Part shown: piece by piece, positions 52,822-64,000 of the stretch
Layout of the letters: each line of letters starts with the position of its first letter
Position numbering within the stretch: the stretch's first letter is position 1
Origin: an uncultured delta proteobacterium
GTDB taxonomy: Bacteria; Desulfobacterota; Syntrophia; Syntrophales; UBA8958
Direction: 5' to 3'
Length of the DNA stretch: 64,000 nt
NCBI GenBank assembly: GCA_903885795.1
Contig: CAISJV010000082.1
Coordinates: 1-64,000, forward strand
The notes under the pieces: generated by a model
The model's input: only the letters and a program-made list of their open reading frames with translations
Told to the model about the DNA's origin: nothing
Database searches by the model: none
Position numbers and translations under genes: made by a program

Positions 52822-52862
52822 AGACGGCATCGTAAAAAGTACGGATGCGGCGTGTGGGTTCA
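52822..52862 (+). repeat. Short dispersed repeat after dnaN
   Basis: GACGGCATCGTAAAAAGTAC and GGATGCGGCGTG. The same string type (GACGCAGCAAAAAGTCCAGA, TGCGGCGT) follows gyrB. Both share the AAAAAGT core with the larger repeats after htrA and kdnA. Confidence 0.45.
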
Positions 52863-52880
52863 TCAAGATTAAAAATATGA

Positions 52881-55343
<2,463 letters not shown>

Positions 55344-55505
55344 CGACGCAGCAAAAAGTCCAGATGCGGCGTTGCGCGTCGTCCTTCGTCACTGCGACGG
55401 ACAGTAAAGTCCGCCTCATTCCTCAGGACTCGCACGCCTTGCCTCTGGAGCTTTCTACTGCGTCGTCCGAATCCTGACTTTATAAACTCTGTAACTGTAT
55501 ATTTG
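55344..55505 (+). repeat. Dispersed repeat between gyrB and gyrA
   Basis: GACGACGCAGCAAAAAGTCC at the left and the inverted CTGCGTCGTCCGAATCCTGA near the right end (55457-55477) can pair: GACGACGCAG with CTGCGTCGTC is a perfect ten-base inverted repeat. The interior has CGTCGTCCTTCGTCACTGCGAC. A dispersed hairpin-forming extragenic element rather than a gene. Confidence 0.6.
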
Positions 55506-55519
55506 GAGTCTCAATAATT

Positions 55520-58030
55520 ATGGATGATCTCTTTCAAAAGAACCTCCCCGTCAATATCGAAGACGAAATGAAGAAGTCCTATATGGCTTATGCCATGACC
55601 GTCATCATCGGACGGGCCGTTCCCGACGTCCGGGACGGTTTGAAGCCCGTCCATCGCCGGGCGCTTTTCGCCATGCACGAGATGGGCAACCGCTGGAACC
55701 GGCCGTACAAGAAATCGGCCCGTATCGTCGGTGATATTATCGGTAAGTATCACCCCCACGGGGATACGGCGGCCTACGATACCATCGTGAGAATGGCTCA
55801 GGACTTCAGCATGCGTTATCTCCTCGTCGATGGCCAGGGTAACTTTGGTTCCGTGGACGGGGACCCCCCGGCGGCCATGCGGTATACGGAAATTCGCATG
55901 TCCAGGATTGCCGAGGAAATTCTAACCGATCTGGAAAAGGATACGGTTGATTTTATTCCCAATTACGACGAGTCTATGACGGAACCCGTGGTCATGCCGT
56001 CCAAGATCCCCACGATCCTCCTGAACGGCACCTCCGGCATCGCCGTGGGTGTGGCAACGAATATTCCCCCCCACAACCTCCGGGAGGTCATCGCGGGGAC
56101 GATTGCCCTCATCCGTAATCCCGACCTGAGCATTGATGATCTCATTGCCTATATCCCCGGGCCAGACTTCCCGACGGCCGGTTTTATCAACGGCAGGGAG
56201 GGAATCCTGTCGGCCTACCGGACGGGGCGGGGCAGCATCCGTGTCCGCGCCCGGGCCATGATCGAAAGAAACGCCCGGAACGACCGGGAGAGCATCGTGG
56301 TGACCGAACTTCCCTATCAGGTCAACAAGGCCAATCTTATTGAAAAGATATCGGAATTGGTCAAGGAAAAGAAGATCGAGGGTATCGCCGACCTGCGGGA
56401 CGAATCGGACCGGGACGGAATCCGCGTGGTCCTGGATCTGAAGCGGGACGAGATCTCGGGCGTCATCCTGAATCAACTCTACAAGCACACCCAGATGGAG
56501 ACATCCTTCAGTGTCATCATGCTGGCCATTGACAACAAGCAGCCCCGGGTCTTCAATCTCAAGGAAATCCTCAGGTGCTTTATTGATTTTCGGAAGCAGG
56601 TGGTCGTCCGGAGGACCCGCTTCGATCTGGCGAAGGCCACCGATCGCGCCCATATCCTGGACGGGCTGATTATCGCCCTGACCAATATCGACGCCGTCGT
56701 CGCCGTCATCAAGGCCTCGGCCAATCCCCAGGAGGCCAACGTCGCTCTCTGCGTGAATTTCGGCCTTACGGAGCTCCAGGCACGGGCGATTCTGGAGATG
56801 CGCCTCCAGCGCCTTACCGGTCTCGAACGGGATAAAATCGACGCCGAACATGCGGAATTGATGAAGCAGATAGCGTATTTGAAAGACATCCTTGAAAATC
56901 CCCACCGGGTTCTGGAGGTCATCATCGCGGAGTTGGAGGATGTCCAGACCCGCTTCGGCGATGAGCGGCGGACGGAGATCGTCGTCAGTCCCGATGAAAT
57001 CGACATCGAAGACATGATCGTCGAGGAAGACATGGTGGTGACGGTTTCCCACTCCGGGTACGTCAAACGGAACCCCGTCAGTCTCTACCGGAACCAGCGG
57101 CGGGGCGGGAGAGGTAAGATGGGGATGGGGACGAAGGAGGAAGATTTTGTGGTGAAGCTCTTTGTCGCCTCGACTCACCAGTATATCCTGATCTTTTCCA
57201 GCTTCGGAAAGGTTTACTGGCTCAAGGTGTACCAGATTCCCCAGGCCGGCCGGGCCGCGAAAGGCAAGGCCATTGTCAACCTGATCAGCCTGACCCAGGG
57301 GGAGCGGGTGGCCGCGATTCTCCCCGTCAAGGAGTTTGTGGCAGATCGTAATGTGGTCATGGTGACCAGACAGGGGGTAATCAAGAAGACCAACCTGGCG
57401 GCCTTTGCTCATCCCCGGAGCACCGGGATCATAGCCATCGGCATCGATGCGGGGGATGAACTCATGGATGTCCAGTTAACCCTTGGGAATCAGGATATAT
57501 TCCTGGGAACCCGCATGGGCATGGCTATCCGTTTCCATGAAGAAGACGTTCGGGAAATGGGACGGGGCGCCCGGGGAGTCCGGGGGATCATGCTCGCCCC
57601 GGAGGACACTGTCGTGGGTATGGAAATCCCTTCGGAAGGAAGCGGTATGGCCACCATTACCGAAAAGGGCTACGGCAAACGGACGACGGTCAGCGAATAC
57701 CGTCTCCAGACCCGGGGAGGCAAGGGGACAATCAATCTCCGGACGGCGCCCCGGGTGGGCAATGTCACCGGCATTTGCCAGGTGACGGGCGACGAAGACC
57801 TGATGCTCATCAGCGACGCCGGCAAGATCATCCGGGTCCGGGTGGAAGAGGTTTCCCTGATCCACCGCAGCACCCAAGGGGTAAGGTTGATCGATCTCGA
57901 TGAAAACGAACGCCTCGTCGGCATTGCCCGGGTGGAACGAGAAGATGAAATAGAGGAAATCCTTGAAAACGGCGTCGAGGAAACGGACGGTTCTCTTCCG
58001 GAAGCCGATCTCTTTGACGAAGAGCCCTGA
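55520..58030 (+). CDS. gyrA: DNA gyrase subunit A
   Basis: 836 residues. The breakage-reunion domain has [40 protein letters not shown] (the quinolone-resistance region, with no aspartate change at the usual Ser position: GDTAAYDT, so an Ala replaces Ser83), and the catalytic tyrosine in [10 protein letters not shown]. The C-terminal beta-pinwheel carries the GyrA box [11 protein letters not shown] and repeated RMGMAIRF-like blades. It cuts and religates DNA for supercoiling. Confidence 0.99.
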   Translation: MDDLFQKNLPVNIEDEMKKSYMAYAMTVIIGRAVPDVRDGLKPVHRRALFAMHEMGNRWNRPYKKSARIVGDIIGKYHPHGDTAAYDTIVRMAQDFSMRYLLVDGQGNFGSVDGDPPAAMRYTEIRMSRIAEEILTDLEKDTVDFIPNYDESMTEPVVMPSKIPTILLNGTSGIAVGVATNIPPHNLREVIAGTIALIRNPDLSIDDLIAYIPGPDFPTAGFINGREGILSAYRTGRGSIRVRARAMIERNARNDRESIVVTELPYQVNKANLIEKISELVKEKKIEGIADLRDESDRDGIRVVLDLKRDEISGVILNQLYKHTQMETSFSVIMLAIDNKQPRVFNLKEILRCFIDFRKQVVVRRTRFDLAKATDRAHILDGLIIALTNIDAVVAVIKASANPQEANVALCVNFGLTELQARAILEMRLQRLTGLERDKIDAEHAELMKQIAYLKDILENPHRVLEVIIAELEDVQTRFGDERRTEIVVSPDEIDIEDMIVEEDMVVTVSHSGYVKRNPVSLYRNQRRGGRGKMGMGTKEEDFVVKLFVASTHQYILIFSSFGKVYWLKVYQIPQAGRAAKGKAIVNLISLTQGERVAAILPVKEFVADRNVVMVTRQGVIKKTNLAAFAHPRSTGIIAIGIDAGDELMDVQLTLGNQDIFLGTRMGMAIRFHEEDVREMGRGARGVRGIMLAPEDTVVGMEIPSEGSGMATITEKGYGKRTTVSEYRLQTRGGKGTINLRTAPRVGNVTGICQVTGDEDLMLISDAGKIIRVRVEEVSLIHRSTQGVRLIDLDENERLVGIARVEREDEIEEILENGVEETDGSLPEADLFDEEP

Positions 58031-58046
58031 GTGCATTGGTACGGGG

Positions 58047-58502
58047 ATGGGCTATCGAATCCTTGATCATACCGCCGATATCGGCGTCGAGGTCCGTGGC
58101 GAAACCCTGGCGGATCTTTTCTCCCAGGCCGCCCTTGCCCTCGTTGATCTCCTGACGGACCGCTCCCTGCTCACCGGGGAGGCGGAAAGGATGATCCGTG
58201 TCGAAGGCTCCGACCTGGATGAACTGTGGGTAAACTATCTCCGCGAAGTCCTGTATCTTTTCAACGCCGACAATTTCCTTGTCAAAGAAATCCTGCAAAT
58301 AAATCGCAATTTACCGGTAATAACCCTTGAGGAATCTAAAGATAAAAGCGCAGGGGTAAGCCTTGAGGCGCATTTCTCCGGTGAAATATATAACCCCTGC
58401 CGCCATGCCGTCAATACCGAAATCAAAGCCGTAACCTACCACCGGGCCGAAGTAAAACAAACACCCGCGGGTTGGCAAGGGGTCTTCATCGTTGATGTTT
58501 GA
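58047..58502 (+). CDS. Archease
   Basis: 151 residues from the ATG at 58047, 16 bases after gyrA. YRILDHTADIGVEVRGETLA at the start (metal-binding DHTADIG), EGSDLDELWVNYLREVLYLF and the C-terminal VTYHRAEVKQT and FIVDV are typical of archease. It speeds the guanylation and turnover of RtcB and widens its nucleotide use. It is followed 12 bases later by rtcB. Confidence 0.95.
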   Translation: MGYRILDHTADIGVEVRGETLADLFSQAALALVDLLTDRSLLTGEAERMIRVEGSDLDELWVNYLREVLYLFNADNFLVKEILQINRNLPVITLEESKDKSAGVSLEAHFSGEIYNPCRHAVNTEIKAVTYHRAEVKQTPAGWQGVFIVDV

Positions 58503-58514
58503 GGGTAATACAAA

Positions 58515-59945
58515 ATGCTGAAAAAAATTGATGATTGCCGCTGGGAAGTGCCCATGACCGGGGGGATGAAAGTGCCCGGCGTCATCTATACGAGCGAGCG
58601 CCTCCTCAAAGACATGGGAAACGACGAAAGCCAGAAGCAGGTCGCCAATGTCGCCCATCTGCCGGGAATCGTGAAGTATTCCCTGGCCATGCCCGATGTC
58701 CACTGGGGCTACGGCTTCCCCATTGGCGGAGTGGCGGCCTTCGACATGGATTCCGGGATTATCTCCCCCGGCGGCGTTGGTTACGATATCAACTGCGGCT
58801 GCCGCCTCATGACCACCCGCCTGGCCTACGACGAAATCCGTGACAGCATTAAGGACCTGGTCACCGCCCTTTTCCAAAATATTCCCTCCGGCGTCGGGTC
58901 GAAGGGGAACCTGAAGCTATCTGTGAAGGAAGAGAAAAAGGTCCTCGAAGAAGGTTCCGGCTGGGCGGTCCGCCAGGGCTTCGGGACGCCTGAAGATCTG
59001 GAGACTACCGAAGACGGGGGACGGATGGAAAGGGCCGATCCGGATAAGGTCAGCGATCGGGCCCTGGAACGGGGACGGGAGCAGCTTGGCACCTTGGGAT
59101 CGGGAAACCACTTTCTGGAAATCGAAGTTGTGGAAGAGATCTTTGATCCCGTTGCTGCTGCGGCCTTCGGATTGGAGCTAAACCAGGTCGTTGTGATGAT
59201 TCACAGCGGTTCCCGGGGTTTGGGATACCAAGTATGTGACGATTATCTGGCCCGGATGGTCAAGCATAGCGGCGAGCTGGGTTTCCCCCTGCCGGACCGG
59301 CAACTGGCCTGCGCCTTCCTGAAAGACCGCCGGGGGCAGGATTACTACGCCGCCATGGCCGCGGCGGCCAACTACGCCTGGGCCAACCGCCAGATGCTCA
59401 TGCACTGGACCCGGGAAACCTTTGAAAAGACCTTACACAAAGGCCCTCGGGAAATCGGCATGAAGCTTCTCTATGATGTCTGCCACAACATCGCCAAGAT
59501 CGAAACCTTCCCCGTCGAGGGGAAACAGGTGCAGCTCTGTGTCCACCGGAAAGGGGCCACCCGGGCGCTGCCTCCCGGCCACGCCGCCCTGCCCGGGGCA
59601 TATCGCAAGGTCGGTCAGCCGGTTCTGATCCCCGGAAACATGGGTACGGGATCTTACGTCCTGGTCGGGACGGAGAAGGCCTACATGGACACCTTCGGCA
59701 GCGCCTGCCACGGGGCGGGCCGGGTCATGAGCCGCACCCAGGCCATGAAGGCCGGCAAAGGGCGCTCCATTCACCGGGAAATGGCCGATCTGGGCGTAAC
59801 GGTCATGGCCAGCGGCCGGGGTACCCTCAGCGAAGAGATGCCAGCAGCCTACAAGAACCTCGACGAAGTAGTCGCCGTCGTCCACAGGGCGGGCCTCGCC
59901 CGTAAGGTAGCCCGCCTCCGGGCCGTCGGCTGCATCAAGGGCTGA
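58515..59945 (+). CDS. rtcB: RNA-splicing ligase RtcB
   Basis: 476 residues. MPDVHWGYGFPIGGVAAFDM, GVGYDINCGCRLM (manganese-binding Cys), GTLGSGNHFLEIEVVEEIFD, MIHSGSRGLGYQV and ACHGAGRVMSRTQA (the histidine that carries GMP) are all intact. It joins 2',3'-cyclic phosphate ends with 5'-OH ends using GTP, in tRNA splicing or RNA repair. The archease-rtcB order following gyrA suggests a common transcript. Confidence 0.98.
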   Translation: MLKKIDDCRWEVPMTGGMKVPGVIYTSERLLKDMGNDESQKQVANVAHLPGIVKYSLAMPDVHWGYGFPIGGVAAFDMDSGIISPGGVGYDINCGCRLMTTRLAYDEIRDSIKDLVTALFQNIPSGVGSKGNLKLSVKEEKKVLEEGSGWAVRQGFGTPEDLETTEDGGRMERADPDKVSDRALERGREQLGTLGSGNHFLEIEVVEEIFDPVAAAAFGLELNQVVVMIHSGSRGLGYQVCDDYLARMVKHSGELGFPLPDRQLACAFLKDRRGQDYYAAMAAAANYAWANRQMLMHWTRETFEKTLHKGPREIGMKLLYDVCHNIAKIETFPVEGKQVQLCVHRKGATRALPPGHAALPGAYRKVGQPVLIPGNMGTGSYVLVGTEKAYMDTFGSACHGAGRVMSRTQAMKAGKGRSIHREMADLGVTVMASGRGTLSEEMPAAYKNLDEVVAVVHRAGLARKVARLRAVGCIKG

Positions 59946-60030
59946 ACCCGCCAATCTTCTATTAAAGCACTTATGCTCAATACCATGAGCAAGTCACTCA
60001 TCGTTTTGAGAAAAGTCAAGAATCGCTTTG

Positions 60031-60069
60031 CCCCCTTTTTTGCCCCAAGGCACCGCCGGGGCAAGGGGG
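60031..60069 (+). other. GC-rich hairpin after rtcB
   Basis: CCCCC (60031-60035) and TTGCCCC (60040-60046) pair with GGGGCAA (60058-60064) and GGGGG (60065-60069), with four bulged T bases on the left arm. No T-run follows, so its role, perhaps transcription end or mRNA 3' protection, is uncertain. The rest of 59946-60168 shows no gene. Confidence 0.4.
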
Positions 60070-60168
60070 ACAGAAGAACTCGTCTAGATAATTCATCAAT
60101 ATATACAAGTAATTTAATAACAGTCAGTGGCTTTGTAGCAGCTCATTTCTTGCCTTTTTTTACCCCTC

Positions 60169-60807
60169 TCAGGTACTGATACCCAGATCCCGCATCCTGA
60201 GGACGGCGCCGCCGCCAGTCCGCCACCGGCTTAATCACCAAAAACGGCAACGTCTTTCATGGAATAGCCCGCTTTCTTAAGCCCGGCGAAAACCGTGACG
60301 ACCTGTTGGATCACCTGCCCCCACCTGGCGTGAGGCGCCAGCGTATAATCCACCGAGATGACCCGACGCCCGGTGGCGTCCGGTCATCAATGCGCTGCTG
60401 CCGAGCATGGATCTGGCACTGTTGAAAACATAGGCGCCGCCATGGGTATGGATGATCACCGTGCCGTTGTCCTTCCAGCCCCTGGGTTTGATGTCCAGAA
60501 CAAGAACGCCGCCTATATTCTTTTCCTCAACAATCGGTTGCAAGCGGAGCAGCAAGGCTTTGTTACTTTTAAGACTGTTCACCTCTGCTGTTTGTTGCAA
60601 GGCTTTCCATTTCCCGATCTCGCCCGGTGCCGGCCACGCTGGATTCAGGTCCGGGTTGCGGAGCGTCCGCAAAAACTTCCCTGCTTCCCTAGACACAGTA
60701 CCGGGAACAGATATGTAGATCGTCTCCATCGCCTGGGCGGACAACGGGGCCGCCCAGGCGAGTACCAGAGCAAGTATTACGAACTGCGTACGGAGTATTT
60801 TCTTCAT
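60169..60807 (-). pseudogene. Exported alpha/beta-hydrolase fold-3 enzyme, multiply disrupted
   Basis: The start is sound: signal peptide VILALVLAWAAPLSAQA, then a mature domain with the oxyanion motif VIIHTHGGAYVFNSARS. An extra base at the CC of 60380-60381 breaks the frame; in the restored frame TGRRVISVDYTLAPHARWG continues. It then reaches FGD, where the codon of the nucleophile serine (GDSAGG) is TAA (60231-60233), followed by AGGGLAA. A further frameshift leads to AVLRMRDLGIST and a stop near 60169. With three lesions and a lost nucleophile this cannot be an active hydrolase. Confidence 0.85.
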
Positions 60808-60944
60808 AGAGTTTTCCTGCCAGGATTATTGATAATTGAGTTGAGTAGACCGGTTTATCACGATATTTAGGTTGAGGTTTGTTTTCTCCGTTTACCGCAT
60901 GGTTTCCCGGCGGTGCCACAATATTTCAACCATGTATCCATTGG

Positions 60945-61210
60945 CCCAGGCCCCTCACAGAGCCGGACTTGCGGATTTGCCGCTTCCTGCTCTTCAAGCA
61001 GATTCACAGACCTACGGCATAAATCCAAGATTTACCTCTTGGAATCTCTTGCCGCAATCTCCGATAGCCGATTCAGTTCCGTTGACAATGCTTTTATGGG
61101 CTCTGTGTCCTGCATTGTTTCCCCTCTTCGATACACCTGCCTGTCAACCCCTTCCCTCCACCGGCATTAGGGGATGCCTAAAAAGACACTTATGCCATCT
61201 TCAACCTTTC
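60945..61210 (-). mobile_element. Group II intron remnant (domain V-like element)
   Basis: On the minus strand 60992-60960 forms a 33-base hairpin closed by GAGC/GCTC with an inner GCGG/CCGC stem and the AGC triad near its 5' side, as in group II intron domain V. It is followed by TGTGAGGGGCCTGGGCC, the usual sequence after domain V. Upstream, an ATG at about 61111 opens MQDTEPIKALSTELNRLSE and stops after 27 codons, where an intron-encoded reverse transcriptase would begin. The RT gene itself is deleted. The 5' end of the intron cannot be fixed. Confidence 0.5.
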
Positions 61211-61213
61211 CGC

Positions 61214-61324
61214 TTATTGACCCGCTGTCGATTTGAATAACATTGGTTTTTTATCATCAGCAAAAGCTCCGATAGGTGAGGTGATCAGTAATAAAATAAT
61301 TGCAGTTAGTTTAACTATTTTCAT
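61214..61324 (-). CDS. Truncated signal-peptide ORF
   Basis: 36 residues with AAGGAGG at the ideal distance: a full signal peptide (KLTAIILLLITSPIGAFA-DD) and then KKPMLFKSTAGQ and a stop. A gene with so good a start but no mature domain looks like the 5' end of an exported-protein gene cut off by the intron remnant that begins right behind it. Confidence 0.5.
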   Translation of the reverse strand: MKIVKLTAIILLLITSPIGAFADDKKPMLFKSTAGQ

Positions 61325-61355
61325 GTAATCCTCCTTCACCGGATTCAACGGCCCT

Positions 61356-62615
61356 TTATTTATGGAACAACGGCTTTAAATTCACTTCCGTCCAGTCGGA
61401 GTATGTCATGGCCTTGACCCAGATTTTCAAGTCCGTCGGCACAGCCACAAACTGATAAATGTTTTTATCCTGCGGTGTGGCACCGCCTTTATCTTGCGGA
61501 ACATCCATCATAATTGAAGCATCAATTTTCCCCTTATTTCTTTCCGCCAGGTTTTTAAGGTTACCATATCTTTCTTTTGAGCCTTTTATCGCCTCCCTGT
61601 ATTCTGAAGCCGGCAAACTCCAGCCGGGACTGATAAAATGATTTGTGCCGATAAGCAGCCCATCCTTCCCCTGCCGTCTTTTTACATCATCTGTAGTCAT
61701 CTCATAATTAACTGCCCCGCCAGGGTAAGCAATGTTGTAGATGAGAGGGTAATGCATCCGTGAAGTCACAAGCGCTGCATCGAGACCTTCAACAGTCGTA
61801 CTATCAAACATTGCGCCTAAATCTTTTATCATGAAAGGGATACGTTTGCCAAAATATCACCCGGAATCGCCGCTCGAGACGCCATTATTATTTTCCAGAA
61901 TCAGCCCGCGACTATTAAAAACCTGAATTGAGCCAATTTGTCCCGGATAGGTTATTACTGCAGCTGAATTGGCAGCATCAGAGGGGTTATAGGCAACTAT
62001 AGTGATATGCCTGCTGAAAGCCCTGTAGAAAGAAGGAAAATCAAAATTCCTGCCCATTACCAGTTTGCCGTCCTTAGAATACCTGCTCCAGACTGAAATC
62101 TCGGAGCAGTGTCCGTTATCCCCTGACGCGGAACGGCAACGCAAAAAATAATCAAAAAATTCATTTAAGCCCGCAATCTTATTTATATCCATAGTGGATG
62201 TTTCCGACATTCCTTCGGCCAGTTCCTGAAAGCGTCTGGGATAAAGCCGGAACAACTGTGTAGCAAAACTCTCCAAGTCTATATCGGAACAGATTATTCC
62301 GTTTTTTGCATACTGGTTGTTAACTTCATTGTACATTTCCTTCATCGGACCCGCCAGAAGACGTCCATACTGGCGGCCCATCTGCCGGTATGTTCCTGAA
62401 AGCTCCAAGACATGAAATTTCCCTGCCGAATAAAGGTTCCCGCCTTCAAAAGAAGAAAGCAGTTGCATGCTCTTTTGTGAAGATGGGCTTTCTTGGGCTA
62501 TATCGTCAGCAAAGACAAAAGAGATGGAACAGCAAACGATAATGATTGACAATAACGCAACATGCATCCGGGCAAATCTTTTCCTGAAATTGCTTGTTGG
62601 AAGATATGTTTTCAT
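61356..62615 (-). pseudogene. C45-family acyltransferase/hydrolase (isopenicillin N acyltransferase-like), split by in-frame TGA
   Basis: Signal peptide near residues 18-37, then an Ntn-hydrolase fold: MGRQYGRLLAGPMKEMYNEV, and GHCSEISVWSRYSKDGKLVM (Cys170 as nucleophile), GRNFDFPSFYRAF and NNNGVSSGDSG before a TGA at 61857-61859. In the same frame, YFGKRIPF and MIKDLGAMFDSTTVEGLDAA continue to the normal end at 61356. Nothing else is broken, so a single substitution (for instance from TGG) or a sequencing error explains it. No clear SECIS hairpin follows the TGA. The family hydrolyses amide bonds of acylated amino acids or bile salts. Confidence 0.75.
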
Positions 62616-62639
62616 CTTTTACCCCTTTCTGTTGCCCGC

Positions 62640-63965
62640 CTACTGGAAAACCTCATCCAGCCAGTCGAACAGCTCCTGACTCATGAGGCTGCGGTTTTCC
62701 ATGATGCAGTGATTCGAGGCGCCCTCCTCGACCGGTGTGATGACCATTCTCTTCCTGGCATTCGGCAGAAGTTTGAAACAGAGATCGTTCTGCCTCTTGA
62801 TCTCAGGGCTCTGATACTCGCCGCTGGCCACCAGGATCAGGGCCGGCATAGCAATCTTGGCAGGATCGAAGCGCAGTGCCCGATTGGCCGCGACGAGCCC
62901 GGGCAGATCGTTTTTCTCCAAGCCGAACCGCCAGGCGATCCCCTCATTCAACCGCACCTTGAAGGAGGACCAGGTTCGTGTGACGTCCGGGGTAACCTTT
63001 GCCACGTCCATCTTACTGACACCGGCGCCGGCGTCCATCACGGCATTGTTCATGATCACTGCCTTGATGCGGTCGTCCTTCTCGGCAGCCATCGGTGCAA
63101 ACCCTCCCCCGCTGCTATAGCCGTAAATGGCAAGCCGCTGAGGATCGACATCCGGTCGGCGCAGGGCGTAATCGACAATCGCCTTGATGGGGGCCGCCAT
63201 ATCCGGACGGAAGAACTTCCCTTCCAACGGGAGCAGGCCCTGCCCGGGGATCTCCACGGAGAGATAGTTATAGCCACGGTCAAAGGTTTGGGGGGCTATA
63301 TAAAAGAAGTGGTCCTCGGCATAGGTTTCCGCGCCGCCGATGAAGATCAGCGTCTTGGCCGGCTTCTTGCCGGGGGCGGCCTTGCGGAAGTATCCGGGGA
63401 GGACCGTGCCCTCAAAGGGGATCTCGATGTACTCCAGCTGAGGACTTAGAAGCTTTCCCGCCTTTTTCAGCAGAGCCCGGCTCTTCAGTGCCGTCTCCTT
63501 GAACCGGGGGTCATCCGAAGGCATCGAGACCAGAGCTGTGTGGTAATAGTAAGAGGCCCGCTGTAACTGGTCCCGGGCACTCACAAAGTGGCCCCCGGCC
63601 AGAGATTTCTCGCCCCGGGCCTCGACCAATCGCGCCGTCTTGATCCATTCCGCCTGCCAACTGGCGTCGTCGCCATCCTTGATCTTGCTTGCGGTGTAGA
63701 AAGCCTCACCGATTTCACAACCATGATTCACCGTAGCGCCAAGGATCAGCGAGCCGAAGACATAGTCCATTTTCTCATCCTGAAAGTAAAACCGATAATA
63801 GCCGACGTGCGGGTCAACAGGCCTTTCCGGCGCCTTGGTTTCCTCCGACTTACTATCCGGGGCTTCCTTCTTTTCATCGGCACAAATGACGCCGGTTCCC
63901 CAATAACCTGCCAGGACCATGAACGACAAAAACATTACCGCAATAACACATAATTTCTTCAACAT
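62640..63965 (-). CDS. Exported alpha/beta-hydrolase
   Basis: 441 residues. Signal peptide (VIAVMFLSFMVLAGYWGTG). Residues 50-170 are a helical cap-type region (FGSLILGATVNHGCEIGEAF, ARDQLQRASYYYHTALVSMP). The catalytic domain from about 200 has LIFIGGAETYAEDHFFY, YLSVEIPGQGLLP, the nucleophile elbow LAIYGYSSGGGFAPM (Ser), and ALILVASGEYQSPEIKRQ and EEGASNHCIME (His). This resembles the 2,6-dihydroxy-pseudo-oxynicotine hydrolase/FrsA-like group. Intact. AAGGGGAT precedes the ATG; it heads the minus-strand cluster of exported hydrolases that continues with the C45 gene after 24 bases. Confidence 0.85.
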   Translation of the reverse strand: MLKKLCVIAVMFLSFMVLAGYWGTGVICADEKKEAPDSKSEETKAPERPVDPHVGYYRFYFQDEKMDYVFGSLILGATVNHGCEIGEAFYTASKIKDGDDASWQAEWIKTARLVEARGEKSLAGGHFVSARDQLQRASYYYHTALVSMPSDDPRFKETALKSRALLKKAGKLLSPQLEYIEIPFEGTVLPGYFRKAAPGKKPAKTLIFIGGAETYAEDHFFYIAPQTFDRGYNYLSVEIPGQGLLPLEGKFFRPDMAAPIKAIVDYALRRPDVDPQRLAIYGYSSGGGFAPMAAEKDDRIKAVIMNNAVMDAGAGVSKMDVAKVTPDVTRTWSSFKVRLNEGIAWRFGLEKNDLPGLVAANRALRFDPAKIAMPALILVASGEYQSPEIKRQNDLCFKLLPNARKRMVITPVEEGASNHCIMENRSLMSQELFDWLDEVFQ

Positions 63966-64000
63966 TTCCGATCCCCTTTTATATGTGATAGAATAATCTT

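Noticed and set aside
60872-61240. Plus-strand open frame of 122 codons
   Set aside because: It is antisense to the group II intron-like structure, Leu/Pro-rich and without a family.
61857-61859. Selenocysteine at the in-frame TGA of the C45-family gene
   Set aside because: The active residue is Cys170, the TGA position is not catalytic, and no SECIS-like stem-loop was evident right after it.

Overview
The window looks like chromosomal DNA of a Gram-negative, probably anaerobic bacterium of the former Deltaproteobacteria, most plausibly a Syntrophales-type organism (Syntrophus/Smithella relatives). This is inferred from the mixture of core genes (rsmG-parA-parB-dnaA-dnaN-gyrB-gyrA, Kdo/heptose LPS genes, MCE lipid-transport genes) with an ADP-forming acyl-CoA ligase/acyl-CoA dehydrogenase operon, archease-RtcB and a cobamide salvage operon. 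No rRNA, tRNA, CRISPR array or intact insertion sequence was found.

Layout. 0-6.7 kb: accessory/mixed region with a GNAT-like protein flanked by two related gene tails, an exported RidA protein, an exported beta/gamma-crystallin behind a structured leader, a frameshifted metallo-beta-lactamase-fold gene, a DUF6933 protein, a periplasmic DsbC/G-like protein and an RsbW/STAS pair. 6.8-15.6 kb: pdxST (PLP synthesis), an MCE/Mla-type lipid transport operon whose ATPase subunit is degenerate, a methyltransferase, an FAH-family enzyme, HtrA and an endonuclease III-like glycosylase. A perfect parS site lies at 15677-15692. 15.7-22.2 kb (minus strand): a catabolic operon of ADP-forming acyl-CoA ligase, histidine phosphatase, ACAD10/11-like acyl-CoA dehydrogenase, APH-like kinase and SDR; its content resembles the 4-hydroxyacid (lva) pathway. 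22.4-25.3 kb: phasin, UbiB-like kinase, MutM. 25.4-29.5 kb (minus): DUF2442/DUF4160, HEPN-like protein, TPR protein and a YhcG-type nuclease. 29.6-34.1 kb: mixed exported and metabolic genes.

34.4-38.9 kb: cobamide salvage/remodelling operon cbiR-cobU-cobT-cobS-cbiB. 39.2-42.4 kb: accessory island with an alpha/beta hydrolase, a GNAT, a VapBC pair and a HigBA pair. 42.5-47.7 kb: envelope operon with a KdnB-like alcohol dehydrogenase, KdnA aminotransferase, HldD, KdsB and a lipid acyltransferase, which together predict 8-amino-Kdo in the LPS. 47.7-58.0 kb: replication and segregation core (rsmG, parAB, dnaA with a consensus DnaA box upstream, dnaN, gyrB, gyrA), followed by archease-rtcB RNA repair/ligation genes to 59.9 kb. 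60.2-64.0 kb (minus): an eroding cluster of exported hydrolases, with an alpha/beta-hydrolase pseudogene whose nucleophile codon is a stop, a group II intron remnant, a C45-family acyltransferase gene split by an in-frame TGA, and an intact alpha/beta hydrolase.

Two of the apparent frameshifts (near 3843 and 12151) lie in runs of four G/C bases and could be sequencing errors; the others look like real gene decay. All functional statements come from reading motifs and gene order without database searches.
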